Below, one piece after another: positions 24,771 through 33,925 of a stretch of 64,000 nucleotides of DNA (position 1 is the stretch's first letter; every line of letters begins with the position of its first letter). Source of the stretch: DASSUW01 sp963830725 (GTDB lineage: Bacteria; Actinomycetota; Thermoleophilia; Solirubrobacterales; Solirubrobacteraceae); contig CAWHNO010000013.1 of NCBI GenBank assembly GCA_963830725.1, positions 394,537-458,536 of the forward strand, given 5' to 3'. A program made the translations under genes and the position numbers. The notes under the pieces were generated by a model that did no database searches, was not told where the DNA came from, and worked only from the letters and a program-made list of their open reading frames with translations.

Positions 24771-26583
24771 GTGTTTGATCGCCTGGTGATGATCGGCAGC
24801 CTGGCGATCCTCCTGGCCGGGCTCGCTGCGGCCGCGGTGGCGGCCGCGCTCACGGCCTCGGGGCCGAGCTCGGAGCTCGTCGAGCTCGAGGCCATCGCGC
24901 GCGCCCTGATGGTGGGCGCGCCGATCGCGGTCGGTCTGTACGCGCGCCGCCACGCCGCCACGGCGCGCTTCGGCGACCTGCTCATCGTCGTCGGCTTCGG
25001 GTGGTTCATGGCGACGCTCTCCCTGTCGGACGACGCGTGGATCTACAGCCTGGGCCGCGTGTCCGGCTGGGCGGTCGAGGTCGCGCTCATGTACGTGATC
25101 CTCGCGTTCCCGACCGGTCGGCTGCCGGCGCGCGCCGACCGGGCCCTGGTCGGGGCGGCCGCGCTCGTGGTGCTCGTCCTCTTCCTGCCGACGGCGCTGC
25201 TGGTCGAGACCTACCCGGTGCCGACGCCGTGGACAGACTGCAGCGACGGGTGCCCCGCCAACGCGTTCATGCTCGTCGACTCCGAGCCCGCCTTCGTCGA
25301 CGACGTCGTGCGCCCCCTGCGCGAGCTCCTCATCGTCGGCGCTGTTCGCGGCGGTGACCGTGCGGGTCGCATGGCGGATGCGCAGCGCGAGCTCGCTCAC
25401 GCGCCGCGCGCTCGGTCCGGTGCTCGCGGTGGCGATCTTCCGGCTCGGCGCGTTCGCGCTGACGCAGGCCGGCCGCCGGATCGCACCCGACTCGCCGCTC
25501 GTCGACGTCGGCGTCTGGCTGCTCGCCCTCAGCGTTCCGCTGCTCGCCCTCGCGTTCCTGGTGGGCGTCTGGCGGTGGCGGCTCTTCATGGCCGAGGCGA
25601 TGCAGGGCCTGGCCACCCGGCTGCGCGCCCGCCCGCGGCCCGAGGATCTGCGCGAGGCGCTCGCCGATGCCTTCGAGGACCCGTCGCTGGACATCGTGTA
25701 CTGGCTCGAGGAGGGCCGCTGGGCGGACGCCGCCGGGCACGACGTCGCGGCTCCGGTGGCGACACCGCGGCGGGCGGTGACCGTGGTCGCCGACCGAGGC
25801 CACCGGGTCGCGGCAATCCTCCACGACCCCATCCTGCAGGACGAGAAGGCTTTCACCGAGACGGCCGCCGCCTACGCGCTGATGACGCTCGACAACCATC
25901 GGCTCTCCACCCAGGCGGTTTCGCTGGTGCGCGAGCTGCGCGAGTCGCGAGCGCGCATCCAGTCGTCGGCCGACGACGAGCGGCGGCGGATCGAGCACGA
26001 CCTCCACGATGGTGCGCAGCAGCGTCTGGTCGCGCTGCGGATCAAGCTCGAGCTCGCCGCCGAGCGCGCCGGCGACAACGGCGGGTCCGCCGAGCTGCTG
26101 CGAGGCCTCGGCTCGGAGGTGGAGGAGGCGCTCGACGAGGTCCGCTCGCTCGCGCGCGGGATCTATCCGGCGCAGCTCGCCGACCGCGGGCTCGTGGAGG
26201 CGCTGCGCTCCGTGGCGCTGCGGTCGGTCCTGCCCACGACCGTGCTCGCCGCCGGCATCGGCCGCTACCCGCGGGACATCGAGAGCGCCGCCTACTTCTG
26301 CTGCCTCGAGGCGCTGCAGAACGCGGACAAGCACGCCCGCGACGCCACGGCGGTGGTGGTGGATCTCACGGACGACGGCGAGCTCTGCTTCGAGGTCCGC
26401 GACGACGGTGTGGGGTTCGACCCGCAGACGGTGACGAGCGGGGTCGGCCTGACGAGCATGAGCGACCGCCTGGCCGCGGTCGGCGGTGAGGTCACGATCC
26501 ACTCCCGGGTGGGTCATGGGACGCGCGTGAGCGCGCGGATCCCGCGAGCTCACGCGGGCGCTACGGCCGACTCCTCGTCGTAG
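24771..26583 (+). CDS. NarL/DesK-type sensor histidine kinase with one frame break
   Basis: An N-terminal sensor of about six to eight membrane helices from GTG 24771 (or ATG 24789). The frame breaks near 25340 within a helix (IVGALFAAVTVRV when corrected). It is followed by a GAF-like linker, then the HisKA_3 box RRRIEHDLHDGAQQRLV with its phospho-accepting histidine. The HATPase domain has CCLEALQNADKHARDA, DDGVGFDP and GVGLTSMSDRLAAVGG. It should phosphorylate a LuxR-type response regulator; the nearest is at 28977-29687. Its 3' end overlaps the RDD gene by 34 bp. Confidence 0.87.
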
Positions 26584-27005
26584 ACGACGACCGTCCCGGC
26601 CATGAAGTCCTGGAGCGCGCGCCGGCGGTCATCCACGAGCACGGGCAGGAAGCCCGCGAACAACGGCACGATCGCGAGCCCGAGCCCGAGGACCCGGATC
26701 AGCGCCTTCCCGATCCCGAGGAGGTCGCCTTCGTACGTGGTGACGCGCAGCCCCAGCGCGCGCATCCCCGGCGTCTGACCGGTCGACGTCCAGAAGACGA
26801 CGAAGTAGCTCACGAGCACCGCGCTCCAGGCTGCGGCGACCAGGACCTTTCCGAATACGTCCAGCTCGATGTTGCCGACCAGCGATCCCACGAGCGCGAG
26901 CAGCGCGGCGCCGAAGAGGACGATGAGGTCGGCGAGCAGGACATCGATCCCCAGCGCGACGGCGCGGCTCGCGATACCGGCATACGGCACCGGCACCGCG
27001 GTCAT
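26550..27005 (-). CDS. RDD-family membrane protein
   Basis: A 151-aa protein from ATG 27005. The RDD signature is GIASRAVALGIDVLLADLIV, followed by two further helices, a SYFVVFWTSTGQTPGMRALG segment and a C-terminal RRRALQDFMAGTVVVYDEE. These are standard features of the RDD family, with three to four helices. Some RDD proteins are Na+/H+ antiporters and others are unknown. The start overlaps the stop of the upstream gene (ATGA), so both are made from one message. Confidence 0.85.
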   Translation of the reverse strand: MTAVPVPYAGIASRAVALGIDVLLADLIVLFGAALLALVGSLVGNIELDVFGKVLVAAAWSAVLVSYFVVFWTSTGQTPGMRALGLRVTTYEGDLLGIGKALIRVLGLGLAIVPLFAGFLPVLVDDRRRALQDFMAGTVVVYDEESAVAPA

Positions 27006-27622
27006 GACGGCTGCGGGCGCGGCCGGCGCAGCCAGCCCCGGATCGTGCGCTCGGCCATCTCGTCGACCGACTGCGCGCGCGCCCGGACTCCGTCGGCCAT
27101 CTCGCCGGCCAGGCTCTGCGTCTGGCGCGTCACGGCATCGAGGACCTGCGGGCTCGTCGCGACGTATTCGACGACGCGCTCGAGCTCGTCGCTGGCCAGC
27201 ACCCGCTCGGTCAGATCGTCGAGCAGCCGGCTCTCGAGCACCTGCACGAGCATGCGCTCGAGGCCCGGGCTGAGGAGCGCGCGTTCCAGCGCCTGCTGCG
27301 TCCGCTCGTGCTCGAGCACGGCCTCCACGACCGCGTCGACGTCGACGACCGCGAGCACCTCCGCGGCGACGCGCTCGACGACGCGGCGCTGCGCGAGCGC
27401 GTGGGCGACGGCGTCGGTCAACGCGTCGGCCTCCACGTCGACACGGGCGCGCGCGAGCACTCCCTGGTGCGCGAGGTCGTCGGCCACGCGGTGCGCCACC
27501 CCGGCGACGAGCGGCGCGCGCGCCACCAGCCGCATCGGGGCCAGGATCGCCCGCCCGGCCGCCATGCCGACCTCGGCGCCGACGACCGCCAGCCCCAGCG
27601 CCACATCGCGGGAATCGCTCAT
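27002..27622 (-). CDS. Hypothetical helical protein coupled to RDD
   Basis: A 206-aa protein from ATG 27622. It has an N-terminal hydrophobic patch (VALGLAVVGAEVGMAAGRAI), then a long helical, acidic region rich in V/A/E with repeated short units such as VDVDAVVEAVLEH and LERALLSPGLERMLVQVLES. The tail is basic (RGWLRRPRPQPS). The repeats look like a helical bundle at the membrane face. I recognise no named domain. Coupling to the RDD gene by the 4-base ATGA overlap suggests a two-protein membrane complex. Confidence 0.7.
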   Translation of the reverse strand: MSDSRDVALGLAVVGAEVGMAAGRAILAPMRLVARAPLVAGVAHRVADDLAHQGVLARARVDVEADALTDAVAHALAQRRVVERVAAEVLAVVDVDAVVEAVLEHERTQQALERALLSPGLERMLVQVLESRLLDDLTERVLASDELERVVEYVATSPQVLDAVTRQTQSLAGEMADGVRARAQSVDEMAERTIRGWLRRPRPQPS

Positions 27623-27757
27623 GCTCGCCAGCCTCTCTGCGCGTCGCCCGCGTGCCAACAGGGCGCGCATGAATCCATGTTTGGTGTGCGCACCCTTGTG
27701 AGTATCGTGGCCGGCGGCAGAAACTGCTCGCGACAGCAAGGCCCAAGGAGGTCGCTA

Positions 27758-28204
27758 ATGGAAGCGCACGACGAGGAACTGGGACCCGTCGACATCGTCG
27801 TCATCGGTTTTCCGACGGGCTCGCCGATGACCGGCGAGGCCGTGCCCATGCTGCTCGACCTGGTCGAGCGCGGGATCATCCGCGTGCTCGACGCGCTGTT
27901 CGTCATCAAGGAGGAGGACGGGACGTACGCGGGATTCGAGGCGACCGAGCTCGACGACAAGGGCGTCGGCGACTTCGCCGCCTTCGAGGGCGCCAGCTCG
28001 GGACTGCTCGGCGACGACGACGCGGCGACGGCCGCGGACGGGATCGAGCCGGGGACGGCGGCGGTCGTGATCGTCTACGAGAACCGCTGGGCGGCGCCGT
28101 TCGCCGCCGCGGTGCGCCGCAACGGCGGTCGGCTGATCGACTTCCAGCGGATCCCGACCCAGGAGCTGATCGCGTCACTCGAGGCCGCCGAGTCGGCGGC
28201 CTGA
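27758..28204 (+). CDS. DUF6325-family protein, short form
   Basis: A 148-aa protein with strong Shine-Dalgarno AAGGAGG upstream of ATG 27758. It has the family core GPVDIVVIGFPTGSP, LVERGIIRVLDALFVIKEED and IEPGTAAVVIVYENRWAAPF. It shares that core with the 269-aa paralogue at 11738-12547. Soluble and acidic; function unknown. It is followed 18 bp later by a SHOCT protein, a recurrent pairing in actinobacteria as I know the family, so the two are probably one operon. Confidence 0.85.
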   Translation: MEAHDEELGPVDIVVIGFPTGSPMTGEAVPMLLDLVERGIIRVLDALFVIKEEDGTYAGFEATELDDKGVGDFAAFEGASSGLLGDDDAATAADGIEPGTAAVVIVYENRWAAPFAAAVRRNGGRLIDFQRIPTQELIASLEAAESAA

Positions 28205-28221
28205 CCGGAAGGAGATCTCCG

Positions 28222-28500
28222 ATGCCAGGACTACTTCGCGGCGTGGCCCGCACCGCCGTGGTGGCGGGCACCGCAACCGCGGTCTCGAACCGCGTCAGCC
28301 GCCGCCAGGCCAACCGCTGGGGTGCGCAGGAGGCTCAGGCCTACGAGCAGGAGCCGCAGCAGTACGCGCCGCCGCCGCCTCCTCCGGCCGACGAGGGCCC
28401 CGACCTCGTCACGCAGCTCAAGGAGCTCGCCGAGCTCCGCGACCAGGGGATCCTCACCGAGGAGGAGTTCGCCGCTCAGAAGGCCCGCCTCCTCGCGTGA
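28222..28500 (+). CDS. SHOCT-domain protein
   Basis: A 92-aa protein with Shine-Dalgarno AAGGAG upstream. The N-terminus has a small hydrophobic, positively charged segment (GVARTAVVAGTATAVSNRVS), followed by a proline-rich linker with a run of six prolines. It ends in a SHOCT domain, LKELAELRDQGILTEEEFAA, which is usually a C-terminal oligomerisation or membrane-association module. It is the second gene of the DUF6325 operon. A strong hairpin follows at 28509. Confidence 0.88.
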   Translation: MPGLLRGVARTAVVAGTATAVSNRVSRRQANRWGAQEAQAYEQEPQQYAPPPPPPADEGPDLVTQLKELAELRDQGILTEEEFAAQKARLLA

Positions 28501-28508
28501 CGTCACTC

Positions 28509-28536
28509 GAGCCGGCCGGCGGGGACCGGCCGGCTC
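28509..28536. terminator. Bidirectional hairpin terminator
   Basis: A perfect 11-bp GC-rich stem (arms 28509-28519 and 28526-28536) with a 6-nt loop, between the SHOCT gene and the convergent response-regulator gene. No T-tract follows, as is usual for actinobacterial terminators. Confidence 0.65.
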
Positions 28537-28924
28537 AGCGCCCGTGCTCGCTCCACAGCCGGCGTAGCAGCACCGGACCGAAGTCCTGCTTGCGCACGAG
28601 CGGCACCGCGTCGCCGAGCTGAGCCGCCGACGGCAGGTCGGCCGGCTCGCCGATCGAGATCAGCACGACGACCGTCTCCGGATGCGTCGCGGCCAGGCGC
28701 CGGGCGACCTCGATGCCGTCGAGGCCGGGCATGCGGACGTCGCACAGGACGAGCTGCGGCGCCAGGCGATCGACCGCGTCGAGCGCCTCCTCGCCGCTCG
28801 CCGCCTCGCCCACCGCCTCGAAGCCCGGCGTGGCGGCGATCACATCCTCGGCGACGCGGCGGAACAGCTCCTGGTCGTCGACTGTGAGCACGCGCACGTC
28901 CGTCGATGGGTGCGGCTGCGGCAT
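28535..28924 (-). CDS. REC-only response regulator
   Basis: A 129-aa single receiver domain. It has an acidic pair (VDDQ at 16-17), phospho-acceptor D62 in LCDVRMPGLDG, a VVLISIGEP beta-4 switch region and K in LVRKQDF. There is no output domain, so it works either as a phosphate sink or by binding a partner. It is the second gene after the LuxR response regulator at 28977-29687 (52-bp gap, same strand), which suggests a branched phosphorelay. Confidence 0.87.
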   Translation of the reverse strand: MPQPHPSTDVRVLTVDDQELFRRVAEDVIAATPGFEAVGEAASGEEALDAVDRLAPQLVLCDVRMPGLDGIEVARRLAATHPETVVVLISIGEPADLPSAAQLGDAVPLVRKQDFGPVLLRRLWSEHGR

Positions 28925-28976
28925 GGGCGGAACCCGACCCTAGGCGCGGGGTGGGGGACGGGCAACGGTGCGCGCC

Positions 28977-29687
28977 TCACTCCATGAGGGGATGCGCGCG
29001 CCCCTGAAGGCCCATGTCGGGCTCGGCGAGGAACAGCAGCGCGGCCTTGACACGCGGGCTCACGTCGCCCGCGTCGTGGGCGTGCGAGAGGTTGAGCTTG
29101 AGGAAGATCGCGTTGATGTGCTTCTCGACCGCGCGCTTGGTCAGCACGAGTCCCTCGGAGATGGCCGCGTTGCTCTTGCCCTCGGCGATCGCGGCCAGGA
29201 CCTCGAGCTCGCGCGGCGTCAGCTGGGCGAGCGGCGACCGCTCGCTGCGTGCCTTCGCGGCGACCAGCAGCTCGACGATCTTGGGGTCGATGACCGACTC
29301 GCCGGCGGCGACCGCCTCGATCGCCCCGACGAGCTGCGCGCGATCGTGCACGCGCTCCTTGAGCAGGTACGCCCGCCCGTCCGAACCCGAGTCCAGCAGC
29401 GCGAGCACGTACCCGGGCTCGGCGTACTGGCTGAGGACGACGACCCCGACCTCGGGCCGCTCGGCGCGCAGGCGGGCGGCGAGCCGGATGCCCTCGTCGG
29501 ACTGCGTCGGCGGCATGCGGATGTCGGTCAGGACCACGTCCGGCCGGCGGTCCTCGACTTCGCGCACCAGCGAGTCCAGGTCCTCGCACTCGGCCTCGAC
29601 GTCGATGCCGTCGGCCGAGGCGAGCAGCTGCCGCAGCCCCTCGCGCACGATGTAGCTGTCCTCGCCGAGGACGACCCGGATGCTCAT
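28977..29687 (-). CDS. NarL-family LuxR response regulator
   Basis: A 236-aa protein from ATG 29687. The receiver domain has MSIRVVLGEDSYIVREGLRQ and the phospho-acceptor D55 in VVLTDIRMPP. The LuxR HTH has LTPRELEVLAAIAEGKSNAA followed by VLTKRAVEKHINAIFLKL. It is a likely partner of the NarL/DesK-type kinases at 24771 and 31808. By family knowledge such regulators bind short palindromes as dimers, so it is a candidate to bind the window's palindromes. That link is inference. Confidence 0.9.
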   Translation of the reverse strand: MSIRVVLGEDSYIVREGLRQLLASADGIDVEAECEDLDSLVREVEDRRPDVVLTDIRMPPTQSDEGIRLAARLRAERPEVGVVVLSQYAEPGYVLALLDSGSDGRAYLLKERVHDRAQLVGAIEAVAAGESVIDPKIVELLVAAKARSERSPLAQLTPRELEVLAAIAEGKSNAAISEGLVLTKRAVEKHINAIFLKLNLSHAHDAGDVSPRVKAALLFLAEPDMGLQGRAHPLME

Positions 29688-29748
29688 CTGGGAAGCATAT
29701 GCAGGCGCACCCCTCGCCCCCGCGCGTCCACGCGGCGATGGATGCGAT

Positions 29749-29768
29749 CTCAGGCGAGCGCGCCTGAG
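29749..29768. promoter_or_regulatory. Short perfect palindrome upstream of LuxR response regulator
   Basis: Perfect 8-bp arms (CTCAGGCG / CGCCTGAG) around a 4-bp centre, in the divergent space between the LuxR regulator and the PLDc_N/SHOCT gene. It could be an autoregulatory site or a small hairpin. It is not related to the YCACCC sites. Confidence 0.3.
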
Positions 29769-29878
29769 CGGAGGCATGCACGCCACGCGATGCAGGTGTC
29801 CGCATCATTGCGGCGAACCCGGCGGGGGCAGAGGATCTGCTCGAGGTTCCCACACCGTCACCAGGAGAGCTCGGACAC

Positions 29879-30283
29879 ATGGTGCTATTCGCAGCGGATT
29901 ACCCGTTCCTGAACATCCTCTGGACGATGATCATCTTCTTCTGCTGGGTGGTCTGGATCTGGATGATGATCGTCATCCTGACCGACATCTTCCGGCGCCG
30001 GGACAAGTCGGGCTGGGGGAAGGCGATCTGGGTGGTCTTCCTGATCATCGTGCCGTTCCTGGGCGCGCTCACCTACCTCATCGCCAATCACGACGGGATG
30101 GCGGAGCGCAACATCAAGCAGGTGCAGGCCCAGCAGACTCAGTTCGACGACTATGTGCGCACGGTCGCGGCCGAGCAGGGCGGGGGCGCGACCGCGGAGA
30201 TCGAGCGGGCCAAGCAGCTGCTCGACAGCGGCGCGATCAACCAGCAGGAGTTCGACGCGATCAAGGCCAAGGCGCTCGCGTAG
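29879..30283 (+). CDS. PLDc_N/SHOCT membrane protein
   Basis: A 134-aa protein with two membrane helices (LNILWTMIIFFCWVVWIWMM and KAIWVVFLIIVPFLGALTYL), the PLDc_N-type hairpin found in small membrane proteins. A linker and a C-terminal SHOCT domain follow (IERAKQLLDSGAINQQEFDA). Role unknown; the SHOCT module matches the one at 28222-28500. It is followed by a strong terminator. Confidence 0.88.
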   Translation: MVLFAADYPFLNILWTMIIFFCWVVWIWMMIVILTDIFRRRDKSGWGKAIWVVFLIIVPFLGALTYLIANHDGMAERNIKQVQAQQTQFDDYVRTVAAEQGGGATAEIERAKQLLDSGAINQQEFDAIKAKALA

Positions 30284-30299
30284 CACTTGTGCGGGCGCC

Positions 30300-30335
30300 G
30301 ATGGGCCGCGGCCTGCTCAGTCGCCGCGGCCCATC
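30300..30335. terminator. Bidirectional hairpin terminator
   Basis: Perfect 13-bp arms, 30300-30312 and 30323-30335, with a 10-nt loop, placed between the PLDc_N/SHOCT gene and the convergent ankyrin gene. Confidence 0.65.
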
Positions 30336-30377
30336 CGCTCGAAGCGTCGCGCTGCCGGCAAGCCCGGTCTTCACCGG

Positions 30378-31796
30378 CTACGCCTGAGCGCGTTCCTCAC
30401 GCTCGCGCAGGAGGTCGCGCGCCTCCGCCTGGCCGCCGAACTCGGCCCAGCCGGCGGGCGTGCCGTCGTGGAGACCGTCTCGAAGCGTCGGGTCGGCGCC
30501 GAGGTCGAGCAGCGCCTGGATCGCATCGAGGTCGCCGTTCTGGGCGGCGAGGTGGAGAGGCGTCGTGCCCTCTCCGTGCTCGGGACCGCCGAACGTCGTG
30601 CGCCGGTTGGGGTCGGCGCCGAGGGCGACGAGGCGCCGGATGGCGCCCACGCGCCCGCAGGCGGCGGCCCAGCTCAGGGCGGTGCCGCGGTAGACGTCGG
30701 CCTCGACCGAGGCGCCGCGCTCGACGAGGGCCTCGAGCGCCTCGACGCGATCGTTGCGCGCCGCCCAGGTCAGCGCCTCGTCGCGGACCTCGTTCTCGTC
30801 GTCGGACGGCTGCCAGGCCGGGAAGCCGCTGTGGGGCCGGTAGAACGCGCGATGCGCTCCCGCCTCGGGCGCTAGGTTGCCGCGGGCGTCGATCAACTCG
30901 TCCAGCAGGTCGAGCCGCCCGAGCCCGGCCGCGACGCGCAGGTTGCGCGGTGGGACGCCGTGCTCGGCGAGCAGCTCGGCGGTCTCGCGGTTGCCCCAGA
31001 ACAGGGCGACGACGAGCGGAGTGCCGCCGTCGCCGCGCGCCGATACGTCCGCCGGCGCGCCCGCGTCGAGCAGCATCCGCGCCAGCGCGGGCAGGTCGCT
31101 GTAGGCGGCCTGGTGCAGCGGCGTCCAGCCGTGCGCGTTGGCGCGCGTGACGTCGGCGCCGCGCTCGAGCAGGATCGCCACCAGGCGCTCGTCGCAGGTC
31201 GCTCCGGCCATCCCGAGCAGGTCGTTGCCGTTCGTCCCGCGCGCGGTCACCAGCTCGGGGAAGCGGTCGAGCAGCGCCGGCAGCAGCTCGACGTCGTGCG
31301 CCTCGATCGCGCGGTACGCGCGCGCGAACGGCTCGCCGGTCTCGCGCAGGGCGGCGACGTGACGCCGCAACGCCGGCCATGAGGGAAACCCGTGCTCGCG
31401 CGCGATGACGACCCGCGCCCCCTCGCGGGTCAGCGGCGCGTCGTGGCGGCCGAAGGCGGCGAGTGCCCCGTCGGTGCCGTCCTCGGCCGAGGCCAGCAGG
31501 CCGTACGCGCGATCGTCGTAGTAGGCGAGGTCCTCGTGGTAGGCGTGCTGCAGGTCCGGCCCGTGGGCGGCGAGGCGGTCTACGTACGCCCGCAGCCGCG
31601 GCCAGCTCGGGAACCCGTGTTCGCGCGCGATCACGAGCTGCGCGCCGCTGAGCCTGAGCGGCTCCGCCGGCCGCGGATGGTGGGCCGCTACGCGCGAGCG
31701 CGCGGCCTCGTCGCCGGCGCGGTGTGCGCGCAGCAGGTCCTTCGCCGCCTTGCGCAGGTACTCGAGGCTCGGGCTGGCCGGAAGCGAAGCTGACAT
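30378..31796 (-). CDS. Ankyrin-repeat protein with tandem N-terminal modules
   Basis: A 472-aa protein. The first 150 residues contain two copies of a short module ending VIAREHGFPSWPxLR (near 55-70 and 127-142). Then come about eight ankyrin repeats, e.g. GWTPLHQAAYSDLPALARML, DEALTWAARNDRVEALEALV and TTPLHLAAQNGDLDAIQALL. No signal peptide or membrane helix is seen, so it is cytosolic. Ankyrin repeats bind proteins; the N-terminal module is a known companion in actinobacterial ankyrin proteins but its role is unknown. It starts 11 bp after the sensor-kinase stop with a GAGGAGG ribosome site, so they share an operon. Confidence 0.88.
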   Translation of the reverse strand: MSASLPASPSLEYLRKAAKDLLRAHRAGDEAARSRVAAHHPRPAEPLRLSGAQLVIAREHGFPSWPRLRAYVDRLAAHGPDLQHAYHEDLAYYDDRAYGLLASAEDGTDGALAAFGRHDAPLTREGARVVIAREHGFPSWPALRRHVAALRETGEPFARAYRAIEAHDVELLPALLDRFPELVTARGTNGNDLLGMAGATCDERLVAILLERGADVTRANAHGWTPLHQAAYSDLPALARMLLDAGAPADVSARGDGGTPLVVALFWGNRETAELLAEHGVPPRNLRVAAGLGRLDLLDELIDARGNLAPEAGAHRAFYRPHSGFPAWQPSDDENEVRDEALTWAARNDRVEALEALVERGASVEADVYRGTALSWAAACGRVGAIRRLVALGADPNRRTTFGGPEHGEGTTPLHLAAQNGDLDAIQALLDLGADPTLRDGLHDGTPAGWAEFGGQAEARDLLREREERAQA

Positions 31797-31807
31797 TTGG
31801 GCCTCCT

Positions 31808-32815
31808 CTACATGTCGCCCGGGATCTCGGCGCGCAGCGACGTCCCGGCGCCGGCCGGGCTGACGACCTCGAGCGACCCGCCCAGCGCCTCGACCCGGTC
31901 CGCCAGGCCGCGGAGGCCGGTCCCGCGGGCCGCGTCGGCGCCGCCGACGCCGTCGTCGGACACCTCGACGAGGACGCTCCCGTTGCCCGCGGCGATCCGG
32001 ACGCGCACCGTGGCGGCCCGCGCGTACTTGGCGACGTTCGTCAGCGCCTCGGCGATCAGGTAGTACGCGGCCGCCTCGACGGGCTCGGCCAGCCGGCGAT
32101 CGGGGATCTCCGCGATCTCGACCGGGACGGGCGAGCGGCCCGCGAGCATCTCGACGGCGGCTCGCAGGCCGCGGTCGCTGAGCACGGCCGGGTGGAGGCC
32201 GCGGGCGAGCTCGCGCAGCTCGGCCAGCGCGAGCGCGAGCTCCTCGGCGGCGTTCTCGAGCGTCGCGCGCGCGGCGGCCGGATCGGAGTCGAGCCTCGCC
32301 AGCGCGACCCGCAGCGACAGCGAGAGCGCGACCAGGCGCTGCTGCGCGCCGTCGTGCAGATTGCGCTCGAGGCGGCGCCGCTCGACGTCACCGGCGGCGA
32401 CGATCCGCGCTCGTGAGGCGGCGAGCTCCTCGAGCCGGGCCTGGAGCTCATCGTTCAGGCGATGGACCTCCGCCTCCTGCGCCTTGCGCTCGGTGATGTC
32501 GGTGTAGGCGACCATGTTGCCGACCACGCCGCCGGTCGCGTCCCTGACGGGGGCGGCCGCGATCGAGACCGCGACGAGCGTCCCGTCCTTGCGCAGGCGC
32601 ACGGTCTCGTAGTCGTTGATCCACTCGCCCGCGCGCACGCGCTCGAACAGGTCCTCGCTCTCGGCGCGCTTCGAGGGCGGCGCCATGGGCAGGCCGCCGC
32701 GGCCGAGCATCTCCTCGGCCGTCCAGCCGAAGATGCGCTCGGCCGCCGGGTTCCACAGCCGGATCCGCGTGTCGAGGCCGAACTCGACGAGCGCGAGCGG
32801 CGAGGAGTCGATCAC
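31808..32815 (-). CDS. PAS-domain NarL-type histidine kinase
   Basis: A 335-aa protein. A PAS domain starts at the first residues (SSPLALVEFGLDTRIRLWNP, GWTAEEMLGR, VAYTDITERKAQE). It is followed by the HisKA_3 box RRRLERNLHDGAQQRLV and a HATPase domain (VSDDGVGG and GLRGLADRVEALGG). GTG 32815 is the only likely start because an in-frame stop lies upstream. The protein has no membrane helices, so it is a soluble sensor. It heads an operon with the ankyrin protein, which may be its output or a partner. Confidence 0.88.
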   Translation of the reverse strand: MIDSSPLALVEFGLDTRIRLWNPAAERIFGWTAEEMLGRGGLPMAPPSKRAESEDLFERVRAGEWINDYETVRLRKDGTLVAVSIAAAPVRDATGGVVGNMVAYTDITERKAQEAEVHRLNDELQARLEELAASRARIVAAGDVERRRLERNLHDGAQQRLVALSLSLRVALARLDSDPAAARATLENAAEELALALAELRELARGLHPAVLSDRGLRAAVEMLAGRSPVPVEIAEIPDRRLAEPVEAAAYYLIAEALTNVAKYARAATVRVRIAAGNGSVLVEVSDDGVGGADAARGTGLRGLADRVEALGGSLEVVSPAGAGTSLRAEIPGDM

Positions 32816-32939
32816 CGCCCGCAGCTGCTCCTTCAGGCTGCTCGTCCTCGAAGGTGTCGTGAGGCGACGAGGGCTCGATGGCCCGCGAGTCTAGGCCGCT
32901 GATCGTGGCGTCGCCGGTGACGCGCGGATAATCTGGGCC

Positions 32940-33913
32940 ATGGCGAGTGACGAACCCCAGGATCTCGGGTGGCGGCAGAGGGTGAATCGCGAGCGCCTCG
33001 TCCGCACCCTCACGTTCTGGCTGCGGCCGGAGTTCGTGCTCCGCGTCGTCAACCGGTTCCAGAAGGTGGCGGGCTTCGACCGCGCGATCGCCCTGGCCTC
33101 AGGTGCGCTCACGGCCACGATCCCGCTGACGATCGTCACCAGCGCGCTCGCGACGCAGCTCGGGGGCAAGACGACGGCCGAGCGCATCATCGACCGCTAC
33201 GAGCTGACGGGAGGCGGCGCCGCGGCGGTCACGGACGTCTTCGCGCCGCCCTCGGGCGCGGACACGAGCCTGGGCATCGTCGGCCTCCTCTTCCTCCTGG
33301 TCGCGGTCCTGAGCTTCACCCGCGGCGTGCAGCGGCTGTTCGAGCAGACCTGGGAGCTCGAGCCGCTGAGCGTCCGCAACACGTTCAACGGGCTGCTCTG
33401 GGTCGGCGGGCTCTCGGCGTACCTGGCCGCCAGCGGCTTCCTCCACGCGGCCCTGGGGCGCAGCCGACTCGAGCTCGGCGCAGCGCTGCTGACCGTGCCG
33501 CTGTCGGCCGTATTCCTGGTCTGGAGCGGCTGGATCCTGAGCGCCAGGCGGATCGCGTCGCCAGAACCTCATCCCGTTCGGCGTCCTCGGATCGGGGCTG
33601 CTCGCGGCCTACTCCGTCGGCGCGACGGTGTACGTCCCGCACCTCTTCAGCACCTACGCCACCCGCTACGGCGTGATCGGCGCGGTCTTCGCCATGATCT
33701 CGGCGCTTCTTCTGCGTCATGGTCGTCCTCGTCGGCTCGGCGGCGGCGGGCCGCGAGGTCGCCGATGAGCTCGACCGCATCCGGCGGGGCGAGAAGCCCG
33801 CCGAGGATGAGGTCCGGCGCCAGTGGGACGAGGTGACCGCCCAGGCACGATTGCGTTGGGAGACGCTGCGAGAGCAGATCCACGAGCACCGGCGCAGGCG
33901 ACGCGCGAAGTGA
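32940..33913 (+). CDS. YihY/virulence factor BrkB-family membrane protein with two frame breaks
   Basis: Starts MASDEPQDLGWRQRVNRERL. Helices typical of YihY include LGIVGLLFLLVAVLSFTRGV, and the motif RGVQRLFEQTWELE is present. The frame breaks near 33555 (resuming as NLIPFGVLGSGLLAAYSVGA) and near 33705 (resuming as VVLVGSAAAGREVADELDRI). Both joins are clean, so indels are likely, and the product would be ~325 aa with about six helices. The hydrophilic tail is arginine-rich. Function of the family is not certain; proposed roles concern membrane transport or envelope integrity. Confidence 0.75.
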
Positions 33914-33925
33914 CGGGACTTTCAT

